From Acidobacteriales bacterium 59-55 (GTDB lineage: Bacteria; Acidobacteriota; Terriglobia; Terriglobales; Acidobacteriaceae): 64,000 nt of DNA. The position numbers and the translations under genes are program-made. Each line of letters begins with the position of its first letter. Within the stretch, counting starts at the first letter, position 1. Below the pieces are notes generated by a model. The model was not told the origin of the DNA, did not search any database, and worked only from the letters and a program-made list of their open reading frames with translations. Shown here in pieces: positions 1 to 8,318 of the stretch. The DNA is taken from NCBI GenBank assembly GCA_001897435.1, contig MKSV01000007.1:248001-312000 (forward strand), given 5' to 3'.

Positions 1-1
1 A

Positions 2-82
2 ACCTTTGGTCAGGTTACCGGAAAGGGCGGTACCTACTCGTCTGAACGGCAACTACAGTTCAGCCTGCGGTATGCGTTCTAA
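2..82 (+). CDS. C-terminal end of a TonB-dependent (Oar-like) receptor, partial
   Basis: Only the last 26 codons are in the window; the gene enters from the left edge and stops with TAA at 80-82. The end reads ...SERQLQFSLRYAF. It closely resembles the ends of the two complete Oar-like TonB-dependent receptors in this window (RQIQFSLKLIY and RQIQFALKLYY), which carry the amphipathic last beta-strand with a terminal aromatic residue needed for outer-membrane insertion. The family call therefore rests on a short but characteristic tail. A strong intrinsic terminator follows 13 bases after the stop, so this is the end of a transcription unit. Confidence 0.7.
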   Translation, partial: TFGQVTGKGGTYSSERQLQFSLRYAF

Positions 83-94
83 CGTCATACTCCG

Positions 95-131
95 ATGCGG
101 CTTGCCTGATGCTAGGCAAGCCGCATTTTTT
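95..131 (+). terminator. Rho-independent terminator after the TonB receptor
   Basis: A perfect 12-bp stem (95-106 with 115-126, arm ATGCGGCTTGCC) encloses an 8-base loop and runs into six T residues (126-131). It lies 13 bases after the partial receptor gene. Confidence 0.92.
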
Positions 132-397
132 CTGAATGATGAGATTCCACACAAGCCTGAATGTGTGGATTTTTTCTTTTAAGACTGTTGTTTGCGTAGA
201 TATCCGAAAGAACGATTCGTGTCATTTTGTTTCATGCGTGGGTTCAGCCCAAACTCAGGGGGAATGGCGACTTCTTGACCCCTCCATGTCCGATAGTGAG
301 TCACAGCATCGCAGTGTCTCGCAGGAGTAGGGACGTGGCCTTCCGATTACGAGGAAAATAAGGCACACTGGTACACCACAGGGAAAAGGAGACTGCC
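132..397. other. Intergenic stretch with no convincing gene
   Basis: About 265 bases lie between the terminator and the SMP-30-like gene. A 64-codon open frame at 136-330 has no ribosome binding site, no family resemblance and an ordinary random composition, so I do not call it. The promoter of the next gene should lie here but I cannot place it. A good Shine-Dalgarno (AAGGAG, 386-391) sits before the start at 398. Confidence 0.6.
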
Positions 398-1507
398 ATG
401 GTCTACGGGAGAGGGATGTTACTGCTGGGCGCTGCCTCGATACTGCTGGCGGGCGGAGGAGGTAGGAGCCTGCACCTATCTACGGAAAACGGCTTGAGTG
501 CCGCGCAAGTGCATTCGGCCTCCAGCATGTCGGCTGTGCCGCTCAAGGTGGAGAAACTGGACCCGGCGCTGGATCAGATCATTCCCGCCGACGCGAGACT
601 GCAACAGGTCGCCGACGGCTTCAAATGGACCGAAGGCCCTGTCTGGATTTCCTCCGGGTATCTTCTCTTTGCGGAGATTTCGAGCAACAGCATCCGCAAG
701 CTGACTCCGGATGGCCATGTCAGCATCTTCATGCAGCCCAGCGGATACAAAGGGACTGCACCCTACGGCGGACCCGAGCCGGGATCGAACGGGATGACCC
801 TCGACCGGCGCGGTCGCCTCACGGTGGCCGGCCATGCGCAGCGTGACGTGTGGCGGTTAGAGTCGCTCGATCCCCATGCCCAGGTCACGATTCTGGCCGA
901 CAGCTATCAGGGCAAAAAGCTCAATAGCCCGAACGATCTCGTGTACAGGTCTGACGGGTCGCTTTATTTCACCGATCCCCCCTACGGTCTGCGCACCCAG
1001 AGCGATAAAGATCCGGCAAAGGAGTTGAACTTTAATGGTGTCTACCGGATACCCGGAGCAGCAGCGCAGAAGCCGGGGAGTGAACCGCATCGTTCGCAGC
1101 TCCAGCTTTTAATTAAAGATCTCCCGCGGCCCAACGGTATCGCTTTCTCGCCGGATGAGAAGTTTCTCTATGTCGATAGCTCAGGGCCTGAAAAGCTATG
1201 GATGCGCTATCCGGTTAGGACGGACGGTTCTCTTGGCGCGGGCAAGGTTTTCTTTGACGCAAGCTCCGATACCAGGCCAGGTGGCCCGGACGGAATCAAG
1301 ATCGATGTAAAGGGAAATGTCTATAGCACCGGCCCCGGAGGGATCTGGATCTTTTCTCCTAACGGCAAGCACCTGGGGACGATTTTGCTGCCGGCAGTCG
1401 CTGGGAACTTTGCCTGGGGCGGAGCCGATCACCGAACGCTCTACATCACGATGGGGAGCAGCGTGCAACGGGTTCAATTGAAGATCGCGGGCCTTCGCGC
1501 ACGCTAG
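398..1507 (+). CDS. Exported SMP-30/gluconolactonase/LRE family protein
   Basis: This 369-residue protein has an N-terminal signal-like hydrophobic stretch (about residues 6-20) and then a six-bladed SMP-30/gluconolactonase-type beta-propeller. Family metal-site residues are visible: Glu79 in WTEGPVW, Asn179 in NSPND and Asp298 in GPDGIKID. Known members hydrolyse sugar lactones or related esters using a divalent metal. The export signal implies a periplasmic or secreted role, and the true substrate cannot be read from sequence. The ATG start is supported by AAGGAG seven bases upstream. It stands alone or leads the small exported gene at 1553, 45 bases downstream. Confidence 0.85.
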   Translation: MVYGRGMLLLGAASILLAGGGGRSLHLSTENGLSAAQVHSASSMSAVPLKVEKLDPALDQIIPADARLQQVADGFKWTEGPVWISSGYLLFAEISSNSIRKLTPDGHVSIFMQPSGYKGTAPYGGPEPGSNGMTLDRRGRLTVAGHAQRDVWRLESLDPHAQVTILADSYQGKKLNSPNDLVYRSDGSLYFTDPPYGLRTQSDKDPAKELNFNGVYRIPGAAAQKPGSEPHRSQLQLLIKDLPRPNGIAFSPDEKFLYVDSSGPEKLWMRYPVRTDGSLGAGKVFFDASSDTRPGGPDGIKIDVKGNVYSTGPGGIWIFSPNGKHLGTILLPAVAGNFAWGGADHRTLYITMGSSVQRVQLKIAGLRAR

Positions 1508-1552
1508 GCGCGCTCGAAACCGATTCTCGTTTGAGTAAGCCTTGGAGGGAAT

Positions 1553-1993
1553 ATGAGTCGAATCAGATTTGAGACATGGGTATTGTTTGCGGCCTTTTTG
1601 GGCAGCACGCTGGCCCTGGCTGCCGGTCCCCGTCAGTGGCAGAGCGGCAAGCTGATGGATACCGAGCAGCAGAAGGTGACGGAAGGAAGCACCACAACCT
1701 ACCATACGGACAGCGAAACAAAGTACAAAAATGGCAAGACCAATCATTCTAAGGATGCAACGGCGAGGACGACCGACGATGTGGATACCTATGAGGTCTA
1801 TACCATCCTGGGACCGGACAAGACCTATGTCGCTCGCGAAAAGCTTCTGTTTCCATGGTCAAAGCCGGCGAATGTCACGGTCGGGGCCGAGATCAAATTT
1901 GCCGTTGAAGGCAAGCGTCTTTATATCCTGGGCGACGATCAGAAAGAGCACAAGGCCTCCGTTGTAAAGATTAGCGTCAACCAGAAGGAATAG
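1553..1993 (+). CDS. Small exported protein of unknown function
   Basis: This 146-residue protein begins with a clear signal peptide (positively charged MSRIRF, hydrophobic core, cleavage probably after LALAAG near residue 25). The mature part is hydrophilic, rich in Lys, Thr and Asp, and looks like a small beta-rich domain; I recognise no catalytic motif. The start is well supported by GGAGGG at 1544-1549. It follows the SMP-30-like gene on the same strand with a 45-base gap, so the two may be co-transcribed. Similar small exported proteins are common in Acidobacteriota, but I cannot name a family. Confidence 0.75.
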   Translation: MSRIRFETWVLFAAFLGSTLALAAGPRQWQSGKLMDTEQQKVTEGSTTTYHTDSETKYKNGKTNHSKDATARTTDDVDTYEVYTILGPDKTYVAREKLLFPWSKPANVTVGAEIKFAVEGKRLYILGDDQKEHKASVVKISVNQKE

Positions 1994-2095
1994 GTCGTAG
2001 CGTTCCCCCGGCGCGAGAATTGAATCTGGAGTTCGGGGATTTACCTGCGAACGCGGTATACCGTCCGGACTTCGGTTCGGTGGTAGAAAGGAGAC

Positions 2096-2602
2096 ATGTC
2101 CGATTCGAGCCTCACGCCGGAGATGGCTTCGATCCTCACTGAGGTTCGCCGGTTGGCCGTCACCGCTTCGTCGCTCGAATCTCTGCAGAAGGGGATTGCG
2201 GAAATCATCTCCCAGCGACTTTCTTATTACAGTTGGACCGGGTTTTACATGCTGGACGCGAACGATCCCGGCATGCTGCTCCTCGGGCCCTTCGTCGGCG
2301 ATCCAACTCCGCATGTGCGTATTCCCGTGAGTGAAGGCATCTGCGGAGCGGCAGTTGCCTCGGGAGAGACGGTGGTCGTTGATGACGTCAACGCAGATCC
2401 CCGCTATCTCTCATGCTCCATCGAGACCAAATCCGAGATTGTCGTCCCCATCTATGCGCATGACACCGTGGTCGGCGAGATCGATATCGACAGTCACCGC
2501 ATCGCCGCATTCGGTCAAGTGGATCGCTCCTTCCTCGAAGAGGTAGCTCGGGTAATTGGGAGCTATATGGAACGACATTTCGGTAAGGTTCTCAAGGGCT
2601 GA
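2096..2602 (+). CDS. GAF-domain protein, free methionine-(R)-sulfoxide reductase-like
   Basis: A single GAF domain fills this 168-residue cytoplasmic protein. The block HVRIPVSEGICGAAVA...LSCSIETKSEIVVPI matches the free methionine-R-sulfoxide reductase (fRMsr/YebR) subgroup, which repairs oxidised free methionine. Characterised fRMsr enzymes have three cysteines. Here the second and third are kept (Cys83 in GICG, Cys107 in LSCS), while the first is His73 (HVRIP where the family has CVRIP). The two retained cysteines include the pair I recall as catalytic and resolving, so activity is plausible but not certain. It could instead be a ligand-sensing GAF protein. An AAAGGAG-like site precedes the ATG. 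Confidence 0.75.
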   Translation: MSDSSLTPEMASILTEVRRLAVTASSLESLQKGIAEIISQRLSYYSWTGFYMLDANDPGMLLLGPFVGDPTPHVRIPVSEGICGAAVASGETVVVDDVNADPRYLSCSIETKSEIVVPIYAHDTVVGEIDIDSHRIAAFGQVDRSFLEEVARVIGSYMERHFGKVLKG

Positions 2603-2661
2603 ACGAGATACTGTCCACCGGGCTTCGCAGCCGGGTCTCTTCCCGATTCTTGATATAATTT

Positions 2662-2739
2662 TGGCGTCCCTGACAAGATTCGAACTTGTGTTCTCGCCCT
2701 GAAAAGGCGGTGTCCTGGGCCGGTCTAGACGACAGGGAC
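2662..2739 (-). tRNA. tRNA-Glu (anticodon UUC), CCA encoded
   Basis: Read on the minus strand, a 7-bp acceptor stem (GTCCCTG with CAGGGAC), a D-arm starting GTCTAG, an anticodon stem-loop with loop TTTTCAG (anticodon TTC), a T-arm with GTTCGAATC and a terminal GCCA give a complete 78-base tRNA. The body closely resembles bacterial tRNA-Glu (AGGACACCGCC). The outermost anticodon-stem pair (C27-A43) is mismatched. No neighbouring tRNA is present. Confidence 0.95.
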
Positions 2740-2772
2740 GTTAATGATTGCTGGAGTCGCAACCTGCTTTCG

Positions 2773-2801
2773 ACGCTATCAATATAGATGGCTTGTGTCA
2801 A
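2773..2801 (-). promoter_or_regulatory. Probable sigma-70 promoter of tRNA-Glu
   Basis: On the minus strand a perfect -35 box TTGACA (2801 to 2796) is followed after 17 bases by TAGCGT (2778 to 2773), a weak -10. Transcription would start about 27 bases before the mature tRNA 5' end, a normal leader length. The -10 assignment is the weak part. Confidence 0.45.
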
Positions 2802-3101
2802 AAAAGCGCGACAGCGAATCGATGCCAGGATCGTGAGGCATTTTGCCGATCAGAAGCCCTCGATCTTTGCCTGAAGAGGTCGAGAGAAGTCCGAATGGGC
2901 CAGTTTGCTTACGGGTTATTTCGATCCGGATATGAGTTTAGTGAAGATTGAACCTTCGCGGACCATGGACTCATCTAAAATTGAACCTCATAGTGTTGTT
3001 GCCTAATCAAACACCTAACGCATCTGCGTTTATCAGCTTGGATGCGAGCCTTTTAGGCAGGCCTTTGCAATTGCCGTTTTTTAGATTGAAGGAGAAACAC
3101 T
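2802..3101. other. Intergenic leader region of the RND efflux genes
   Basis: About 300 bases carry no convincing gene; the open frame at 2748-2951 has no start signal and crosses the tRNA promoter. The region must hold the promoter of the efflux genes. A short inverted repeat (CGCATC...GATGCG) lies near 3017-3045 in the probable leader; I cannot give it a function. Confidence 0.5.
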
Positions 3102-4199
3102 GTGTCTTTGACTTTGAGTTCTCGCCGCATTCTGCGGCTCGCCATATGCGCGGGCATCTGCCTCTCTTTTGCAGGATGCAAATCCGCTCCGCCTCCTGCT
3201 GCCGCCGCTCCCCAGGCGATGCCGGTCAAGGTCGCTCCGGTAACCCTGGCCGCGGTTCCAAATACTGATACCTACGTTGCTACCATCAAGAGCCGCCGTT
3301 CGGCGACGATGCAGCCCCAGGTAGACGGGAATATCACCCGTATCTACGTCAAGTCGGGCGATGCCGTCAAAGCCGGCCAGGTGTTGATGCAGATCGACCC
3401 GCTCAAGCAGCTTGCCACGGTTCAGCAGCAGCAGGGAACCGAGGCGCAGAAGAAGGCGGTCTATCAGTACAACCAGGGAGAGGTAGAGCGGCAGCGCAAG
3501 CTGTTTGAGGCGGGAGTCACGTCCAAGCAGGCCTACGACCAGGCCGTGCAGGCGTATCAAAACTCCAAGGGAGATTTTGACTCTTCGGTGGCGCAGACCA
3601 ACACGCAGAAGCAACAACTGGCCTACTATCAGATTCGCGCTCCTTTCGCCGGCATCGTCGGCGACATCCCTGTGCATCTCGGAGATTATGTCTCCGCTAC
3701 AACGATGCTTACGACGGTAGACGAGAACGCCGACCTGGAAGCGTACATCTATGTTCCCGCCGAACGAGAGAGCGAGGTCAAGAGAGGCCTGCCCGTCGAG
3801 ATTCTCGACGCGGATGGAACCGCGATCGTCAAAACGTCCATCGACTTCCTCTCCCCGCAGGTTGACAACAGTTTGCAGGGCATTCTGGTCAAGGCCAGGG
3901 TGCCGCGGACGTCGCAGCGTCTCCGCAACGGTCAGTTGGTGAAAGCGCGGATCACATGGAACAGCAAGCCCGTTCCCACGGTTCCCGTGCTTGCGGTCAC
4001 GCGCGTCGGGGGCCAGGCTTTCGTCTATCTTGCCACCGCTAAGGGCGACGGGTACTCGGCCCACCAGGTTCCAGTCAGCCTGGGCGAGACCCAGGGTAAT
4101 ACCTATCCCGTACTCAGCGGCCTCAACCCCGGAGATCGCGTCATTATCTCCGGCCTGCAGTTTCTACAGGAAGGTGCCCCCGTCAAGCCCATGGGCTAA
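3102..4199 (+). CDS. RND efflux periplasmic adaptor (membrane fusion) lipoprotein
   Basis: This 365-residue AcrA/MexA-type adaptor links an inner-membrane RND pump to an outer-membrane channel. A signal peptide ends in a lipobox (LSFAGC, Cys26), predicting a lipid-anchored periplasmic protein. The order is typical: beta-barrel and lipoyl half-motifs (GNITRIYVKSGDAVKAGQVL), a short alpha-helical hairpin rich in Gln, the second lipoyl half (YQIRAPFAGIVGDIPVHLGD), then the barrel and membrane-proximal domains. The start is GTG with AAGGAG seven bases upstream. The permease gene follows after 98 bases. No TolC-like gene is adjacent, so the outer-membrane channel must be encoded elsewhere. Confidence 0.93.
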   Translation: MSLTLSSRRILRLAICAGICLSFAGCKSAPPPAAAAPQAMPVKVAPVTLAAVPNTDTYVATIKSRRSATMQPQVDGNITRIYVKSGDAVKAGQVLMQIDPLKQLATVQQQQGTEAQKKAVYQYNQGEVERQRKLFEAGVTSKQAYDQAVQAYQNSKGDFDSSVAQTNTQKQQLAYYQIRAPFAGIVGDIPVHLGDYVSATTMLTTVDENADLEAYIYVPAERESEVKRGLPVEILDADGTAIVKTSIDFLSPQVDNSLQGILVKARVPRTSQRLRNGQLVKARITWNSKPVPTVPVLAVTRVGGQAFVYLATAKGDGYSAHQVPVSLGETQGNTYPVLSGLNPGDRVIISGLQFLQEGAPVKPMG

Positions 4200-4297
4200 G
4201 GCGAGCGCTTGAAGTCTGTCATGATCCGGGCGCTCTCTTTGCGCGTCGCCCGGTCTCACGCTGCATCCCGGGCAGCAGCCCCGGCCAGAGGTAAACC

Positions 4298-7200
4298 TTG
4301 TTCGTTGACTTTTTCATTCGCCGCCCGATCTTCGCTACGGTTTGCGCTCTTCTGATCATCCTTGCCGGTGCTATCGTCATCCCGTCGTTGCCGATTGCGC
4401 TCTATCCGCAACTGGCGCCGCCGCAGGTCACGGTTTCGAGCGTCTACATTGGAGCCAACGCGCAGGCTGTCGAATCCGCCGTCACCATTCCGCTGGAAGA
4501 GTCCATCAACGGCGTCGAGGGAATGCGCTACATTACCTCGACGAGCGGCAACGATGGAAGCAGCACCATCACGGTCACCTTCCAGACAGGGTACGACCTG
4601 AACATTGCGGCGGTTGACGTTCAAAACAGAGTCGCCAGCGCCCAAGGCGTTCTTCCGCAGACCGTCAAGAACACCGGCGTCAGCATCATCAAGGCCAACC
4701 CCAGCTTCATCTTCGCCGCCGGCTTCTACTCGGACAACAACCGCTACTCGCAGGAGTTCATCTCCAACTACCTTGACCTCTATGTCAAGGATCCGATCAA
4801 GCGCATCAGCGGCGTCGGCGATGTCAGAATCTTCGGCGAACGCAAATATGCCATGCGGATCTGGCTCGACCCAGTCAAACTGGCAGCGCGCCAGCTTACC
4901 GCCTCCGATGTTGTCAGTGCATTGCAGGAGCAGAACGTCGAGGTCGCCGCCGGCGCCATCGGACAACAGCCTTCGGATCCGAAACAGAACTTCCAGATAG
5001 CGGTTCGCGTCGTCGGCCGTCTCAGTACACCGGAAGAGTTCAACAACATTATTCTCAAGAACACCTCTGCTGGTATCGTCCAACTTAAAGACGTAGGACG
5101 AGCCGAGATTGGGGCCGAAACTTACGCCAGTAGCCTTAAATACTCCGGCCAACCTGCTATTGGTATCGGTGTCCAGCAATTGACCAACGCCAACGCGCTT
5201 AGTGTCGATGAATTGGCCAAGGCTGAGCTGAAGAACCTGTCGAAATCGTTCCCACCCGGCCTGCATTATGTGATTGCCTTCGATTCAACCACGGTTGTCG
5301 GCGACTCGATTCACGAGGTGCTGGTCACTCTTGCCGAAGCCATCATCATTGTCATCATCGTTATCTTCCTCTTCCTGCTTGACTGGAGAGCCACCATCAT
5401 TCCCGCGGTTACCATTCCCGTGGCGCTGGTCGGAACCTTCTTTTTCATTAAGATCTTCGGCTTTTCCATCAATTCGCTAACTCTCTTTGGCATTACGCTG
5501 GCTACAGGCCTGGTCGTTGACGACGCTATCGTTGTGATCGAGAACGTGCAGCGCCATATCGGCGAGGGCGACAGCGACCCGCATCATGCCACCTCGAACG
5601 CTATGGCCGAAGTCACCAGCGCGGTCATCGCCACGTCCCTGGTGCTCATCTCCGTCTTTGTGCCGGTCAGCTTCTTCCCCGGCACCACGGGAATTCTCTA
5701 TAAGCAATTTTCGCTGACCATTGCTTTCTCCATTGCGATCTCGGCATTCAATGCGCTCACGCTTTCGCCCGCGCTCGCAGCAATCCTGCTTCGCGGCGAA
5801 GAGGCCAAATACAAGCTCTTCGAGTGGACACATATCCCGGCGTTGGCAAATGGTTACAGCCGGTTGGCCCACGGCATCGACCATTCGATCGATAGCGTGT
5901 CCAGGGCCTATGGCCGCGTCATTCATTACGGCCTGCGCATCCGCTATCTGCTTCTGCTGGTCTTTATCGCAGTGCTCGGCGCTACAGCCTACATGTATCA
6001 GCATGTTCCGACTGCCTTTGTCCCATCGGAGGATCAGGGCTATTTCATCATGCAGGTACTCGCTCCGCAGGGCGCGTCGCTGACGTATACGACGAAGCTG
6101 GCGGATCAGGCGCAGGCCATTCTTGCTCAGGATAAGGACGTTCAGGGCTCCTTCTCGGTGATGGGTTTCGGCTTCAGCGGAAATTCACCCAATCAGGGCC
6201 TCATCTTCGTGCCTCTCATTCCGCAGTCCAAGCGGCTCGAGAAAGGCCACGCCGTCACCGACGTGATTGCCCGGCTTACGCCAAAGCTTTATGGCATTCC
6301 CGGAGGCATCGTCGCCGCTTTCGAGCCTCCCGCCATCCAGGGTATCGGCAGCTTCGGCGGATTCCAGTTCGAGTTGCAGGACCAGGGCCGCAACACGCTG
6401 GCCGACCTTGACAATGTCGCGCACCAGATCGTCGGCGCCGGACGCGACCCGCACTCGGGGCTCACCGGTCTCTACACCTCATTTACAGCCAATGACCCTC
6501 AGCTTCTGGTGAAGATCGACCGCGAGAAGGCCAAGTCCATGGGCGTTCCCTTCAATCAGATCTCGGATGCGCTCGGCGTCTATATGGGATCGGCGTATGT
6601 CAACGACTTCGACTTCAATAACCGTTCCTATCGCGTCTATGTTCAGGCGGACGCGCCCTTCCGGCAGACAGCGGCTAATATTCACCAGTTCTACGTCCGC
6701 TCGAACACCGGGCAGATGATCTCGCTGGATAACCTGGTTTCGATTGAACAGAGTTCAGGCCCGCAGACGATCAGTCACTACAATCTCTTCCGCTCTGCCG
6801 AGATTCTGGGTTCATCCGCCCCGGGCCTCTCCTCGATGGAAGGCATCGAGGCCATGCAGAAGCTGGCCGAGAAACACATGCTGCAGGGCATGAAGTATGA
6901 GTGGTCAGGCCTTGCTCTTGAAGAGGTCGAGGCCAGCGGCAAAGCGGTAATCATCTTCGGCCTTGGCATTCTGGTGGTCTATCTCACCCTCGCGGCCCTG
7001 TATGAGAGCTTCGCGCTGCCCTTTATCATTCTGCTTGCCGTACCGACAGCAGTTCTCGGAGCCCTGGGCTTCATTGCCGCAAGGGGGTTGTCCGACGACG
7101 TCTATGTCCAGATTGGGCTGGTCATGCTGATCGGGCTTTCGGCGAAGAACTCGATTCTGATCGTCGAGTTTGCCGAGCAGATTCGCGCGAAGGGGGCCTC

Positions 7201-7489
7201 CATCACCGAGGCCGCCATCCAGGCCAGCGAACTGCGTCTGCGTCCGATCCTGATGACCAGCTTCGCCTTCATCCTCGGCGTTCTGCCGCTGGTCTTCGCT
7301 ACCGGCGCCGGCAAGTTGGGCCGCCACTCTGTAGGAACGGCGATCGTGGGTGGAATGTTCGTCTCTACAATCCTCAACCTCTTCTTCATCCCTGTGCTCT
7401 ATGTCATTCTACAGACGCTGCTTATTCGCTTCTCGAAACACAAGTCTCCGTCCGATGGCGAATTGCCTCCGCCTGAAGTTGCAGCCTGA
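4298..7489 (+). CDS. RND multidrug efflux permease (HAE1/AcrB type)
   Basis: This 1063-residue protein has the full AcrB-type layout: TM1, a large periplasmic loop, TM2-6, a second periplasmic loop and TM8-12. The N-terminus MFVDFFIRRPIFA is characteristic. The proton-relay pair is present in TM4 (VVDDAIVVIENV), and the TM10 lysine sits in SAKNSILIVEF. It exports hydrophobic compounds using the proton gradient together with the adaptor encoded just upstream. The reading frame opens with TTG at 4298, supported by the family N-terminus and AGAGG at 4286-4290; no in-frame ATG fits. The substrate is not predictable. Confidence 0.95.
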   Translation: MFVDFFIRRPIFATVCALLIILAGAIVIPSLPIALYPQLAPPQVTVSSVYIGANAQAVESAVTIPLEESINGVEGMRYITSTSGNDGSSTITVTFQTGYDLNIAAVDVQNRVASAQGVLPQTVKNTGVSIIKANPSFIFAAGFYSDNNRYSQEFISNYLDLYVKDPIKRISGVGDVRIFGERKYAMRIWLDPVKLAARQLTASDVVSALQEQNVEVAAGAIGQQPSDPKQNFQIAVRVVGRLSTPEEFNNIILKNTSAGIVQLKDVGRAEIGAETYASSLKYSGQPAIGIGVQQLTNANALSVDELAKAELKNLSKSFPPGLHYVIAFDSTTVVGDSIHEVLVTLAEAIIIVIIVIFLFLLDWRATIIPAVTIPVALVGTFFFIKIFGFSINSLTLFGITLATGLVVDDAIVVIENVQRHIGEGDSDPHHATSNAMAEVTSAVIATSLVLISVFVPVSFFPGTTGILYKQFSLTIAFSIAISAFNALTLSPALAAILLRGEEAKYKLFEWTHIPALANGYSRLAHGIDHSIDSVSRAYGRVIHYGLRIRYLLLLVFIAVLGATAYMYQHVPTAFVPSEDQGYFIMQVLAPQGASLTYTTKLADQAQAILAQDKDVQGSFSVMGFGFSGNSPNQGLIFVPLIPQSKRLEKGHAVTDVIARLTPKLYGIPGGIVAAFEPPAIQGIGSFGGFQFELQDQGRNTLADLDNVAHQIVGAGRDPHSGLTGLYTSFTANDPQLLVKIDREKAKSMGVPFNQISDALGVYMGSAYVNDFDFNNRSYRVYVQADAPFRQTAANIHQFYVRSNTGQMISLDNLVSIEQSSGPQTISHYNLFRSAEILGSSAPGLSSMEGIEAMQKLAEKHMLQGMKYEWSGLALEEVEASGKAVIIFGLGILVVYLTLAALYESFALPFIILLAVPTAVLGALGFIAARGLSDDVYVQIGLVMLIGLSAKNSILIVEFAEQIRAKGASITEAAIQASELRLRPILMTSFAFILGVLPLVFATGAGKLGRHSVGTAIVGGMFVSTILNLFFIPVLYVILQTLLIRFSKHKSPSDGELPPPEVAA

Positions 7490-7518
7490 TCCTGGATTTT
7501 CTGCAAGCAAGTGAATCC

Positions 7519-7556
7519 CCCCTGCGTCCTGTTTCCGAGACGCAGGGGATTCATTT
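7519..7556. terminator. Hairpin terminator between convergent genes
   Basis: A 10-bp stem (7519-7528 with 7539-7548, arm CCCCTGCGTC) and 10-base loop lie between the convergent RND permease and peroxiredoxin genes. The following T-run is weak (ATTCATTTG), so its strength is uncertain; by position it could serve both strands. Confidence 0.6.
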
Positions 7557-7607
7557 GCTCATCTGTAGAGGCAGGCCTGTTCGAGTTCCAGCAGATTTGC
7601 GGAGCGC

Positions 7608-8294
7608 CTAAAGCTTCGCCAGCGCTGCAAGCACATCGACCGGCTCAGGCCGGACGCGGAAGTCGGCGTACGCTTCCGCAAAGGCGATCGTCCCGTCCTG
7701 CCGGATGACGAAGACCGCAGGCAGCGGCAGCCGCCAGCTAGCCTCTGTGGCGTTGTGATAGCTGAGCCCGGCGTTGTTGTAGGGGATATTGACGAGGATG
7801 CTCTGGTAGTAGCGCCGGTGTTCCTGGGGGATGGTATAGGCAACGCCAAACTCTTCGGCCACCGTTGCATCCGGATCGGAGAGCAGAGGGAAGGGCAGTT
7901 CGTGCTGCTGAATCGTGAAATCGTTGTGGCGCAGCGTCTGCGGCGAAATAGCGACGAACAATGCGCCCAGCTTCCGAACTTCCGGATAAAGATCCCGCCA
8001 GGTTTCAAGTTCGGTGACGCAGTAGGGACACCATCGCCCGCGAAAAAAGTTGATAACCAGAGGCCCCAGCGCAAGCAGGTCGCTTGAGTTCAGAGGCTTG
8101 CGGCTGCGCGTGTCCTGCAGGGCGAAGCCGGGAGCGGGGCTGCCTGGCTTTAGGATGCGGTCTTCGATGCCGGTGTTGAAGAGGTCAGCGGTAGCCTTCT
8201 CCGAGATCGCAAGTCGTTCCGGCTGTACGAGCCTGCGGGTATTTTGCGTAATGTGATCGAGCTGGTCCTGAAGAGAGTTGGCCACAGAGTCCAT
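7608..8294 (-). CDS. Peroxiredoxin-like AhpC/TSA family protein with CPYC motif
   Basis: This 228-residue cytoplasmic protein has no signal peptide. A helical N-terminal extension (1-45) is followed by a thioredoxin-fold AhpC/TSA domain. The active-site strand reads NFFRGRWCPYC, with Cys89 and Cys92 forming a vicinal pair, unlike the single peroxidatic Cys with Thr in standard peroxiredoxins. A cis-proline-like segment (LPLPAVFVIRQDGTI) is present further on. It probably reduces peroxides or acts as a thiol oxidoreductase in stress defence. The dienelactone-hydrolase gene lies 24 bases upstream on the same strand, so the two may form an operon. Confidence 0.85.
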   Translation of the reverse strand: MDSVANSLQDQLDHITQNTRRLVQPERLAISEKATADLFNTGIEDRILKPGSPAPGFALQDTRSRKPLNSSDLLALGPLVINFFRGRWCPYCVTELETWRDLYPEVRKLGALFVAISPQTLRHNDFTIQQHELPFPLLSDPDATVAEEFGVAYTIPQEHRRYYQSILVNIPYNNAGLSYHNATEASWRLPLPAVFVIRQDGTIAFAEAYADFRVRPEPVDVLAALAKL

Positions 8295-8318
8295 TATCGC
8301 AGCCGCCGCTGCCGGGCG

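Noticed and set aside
136-330. 64-codon open frame after the first terminator
   Set aside because: No ribosome binding site, no recognisable sequence pattern and atypical composition for this genome.
2662-2739. tRNA-Glu as an integration site for a mobile element
   Set aside because: No duplicated tRNA 3' end or integrase gene is seen near it.
3055-3067. Sigma-54-like promoter (GGCAGGCCTTTGC) before the efflux genes
   Set aside because: The GG and GC elements are separated by nine bases; the strict requirement is ten. The match is therefore probably chance.
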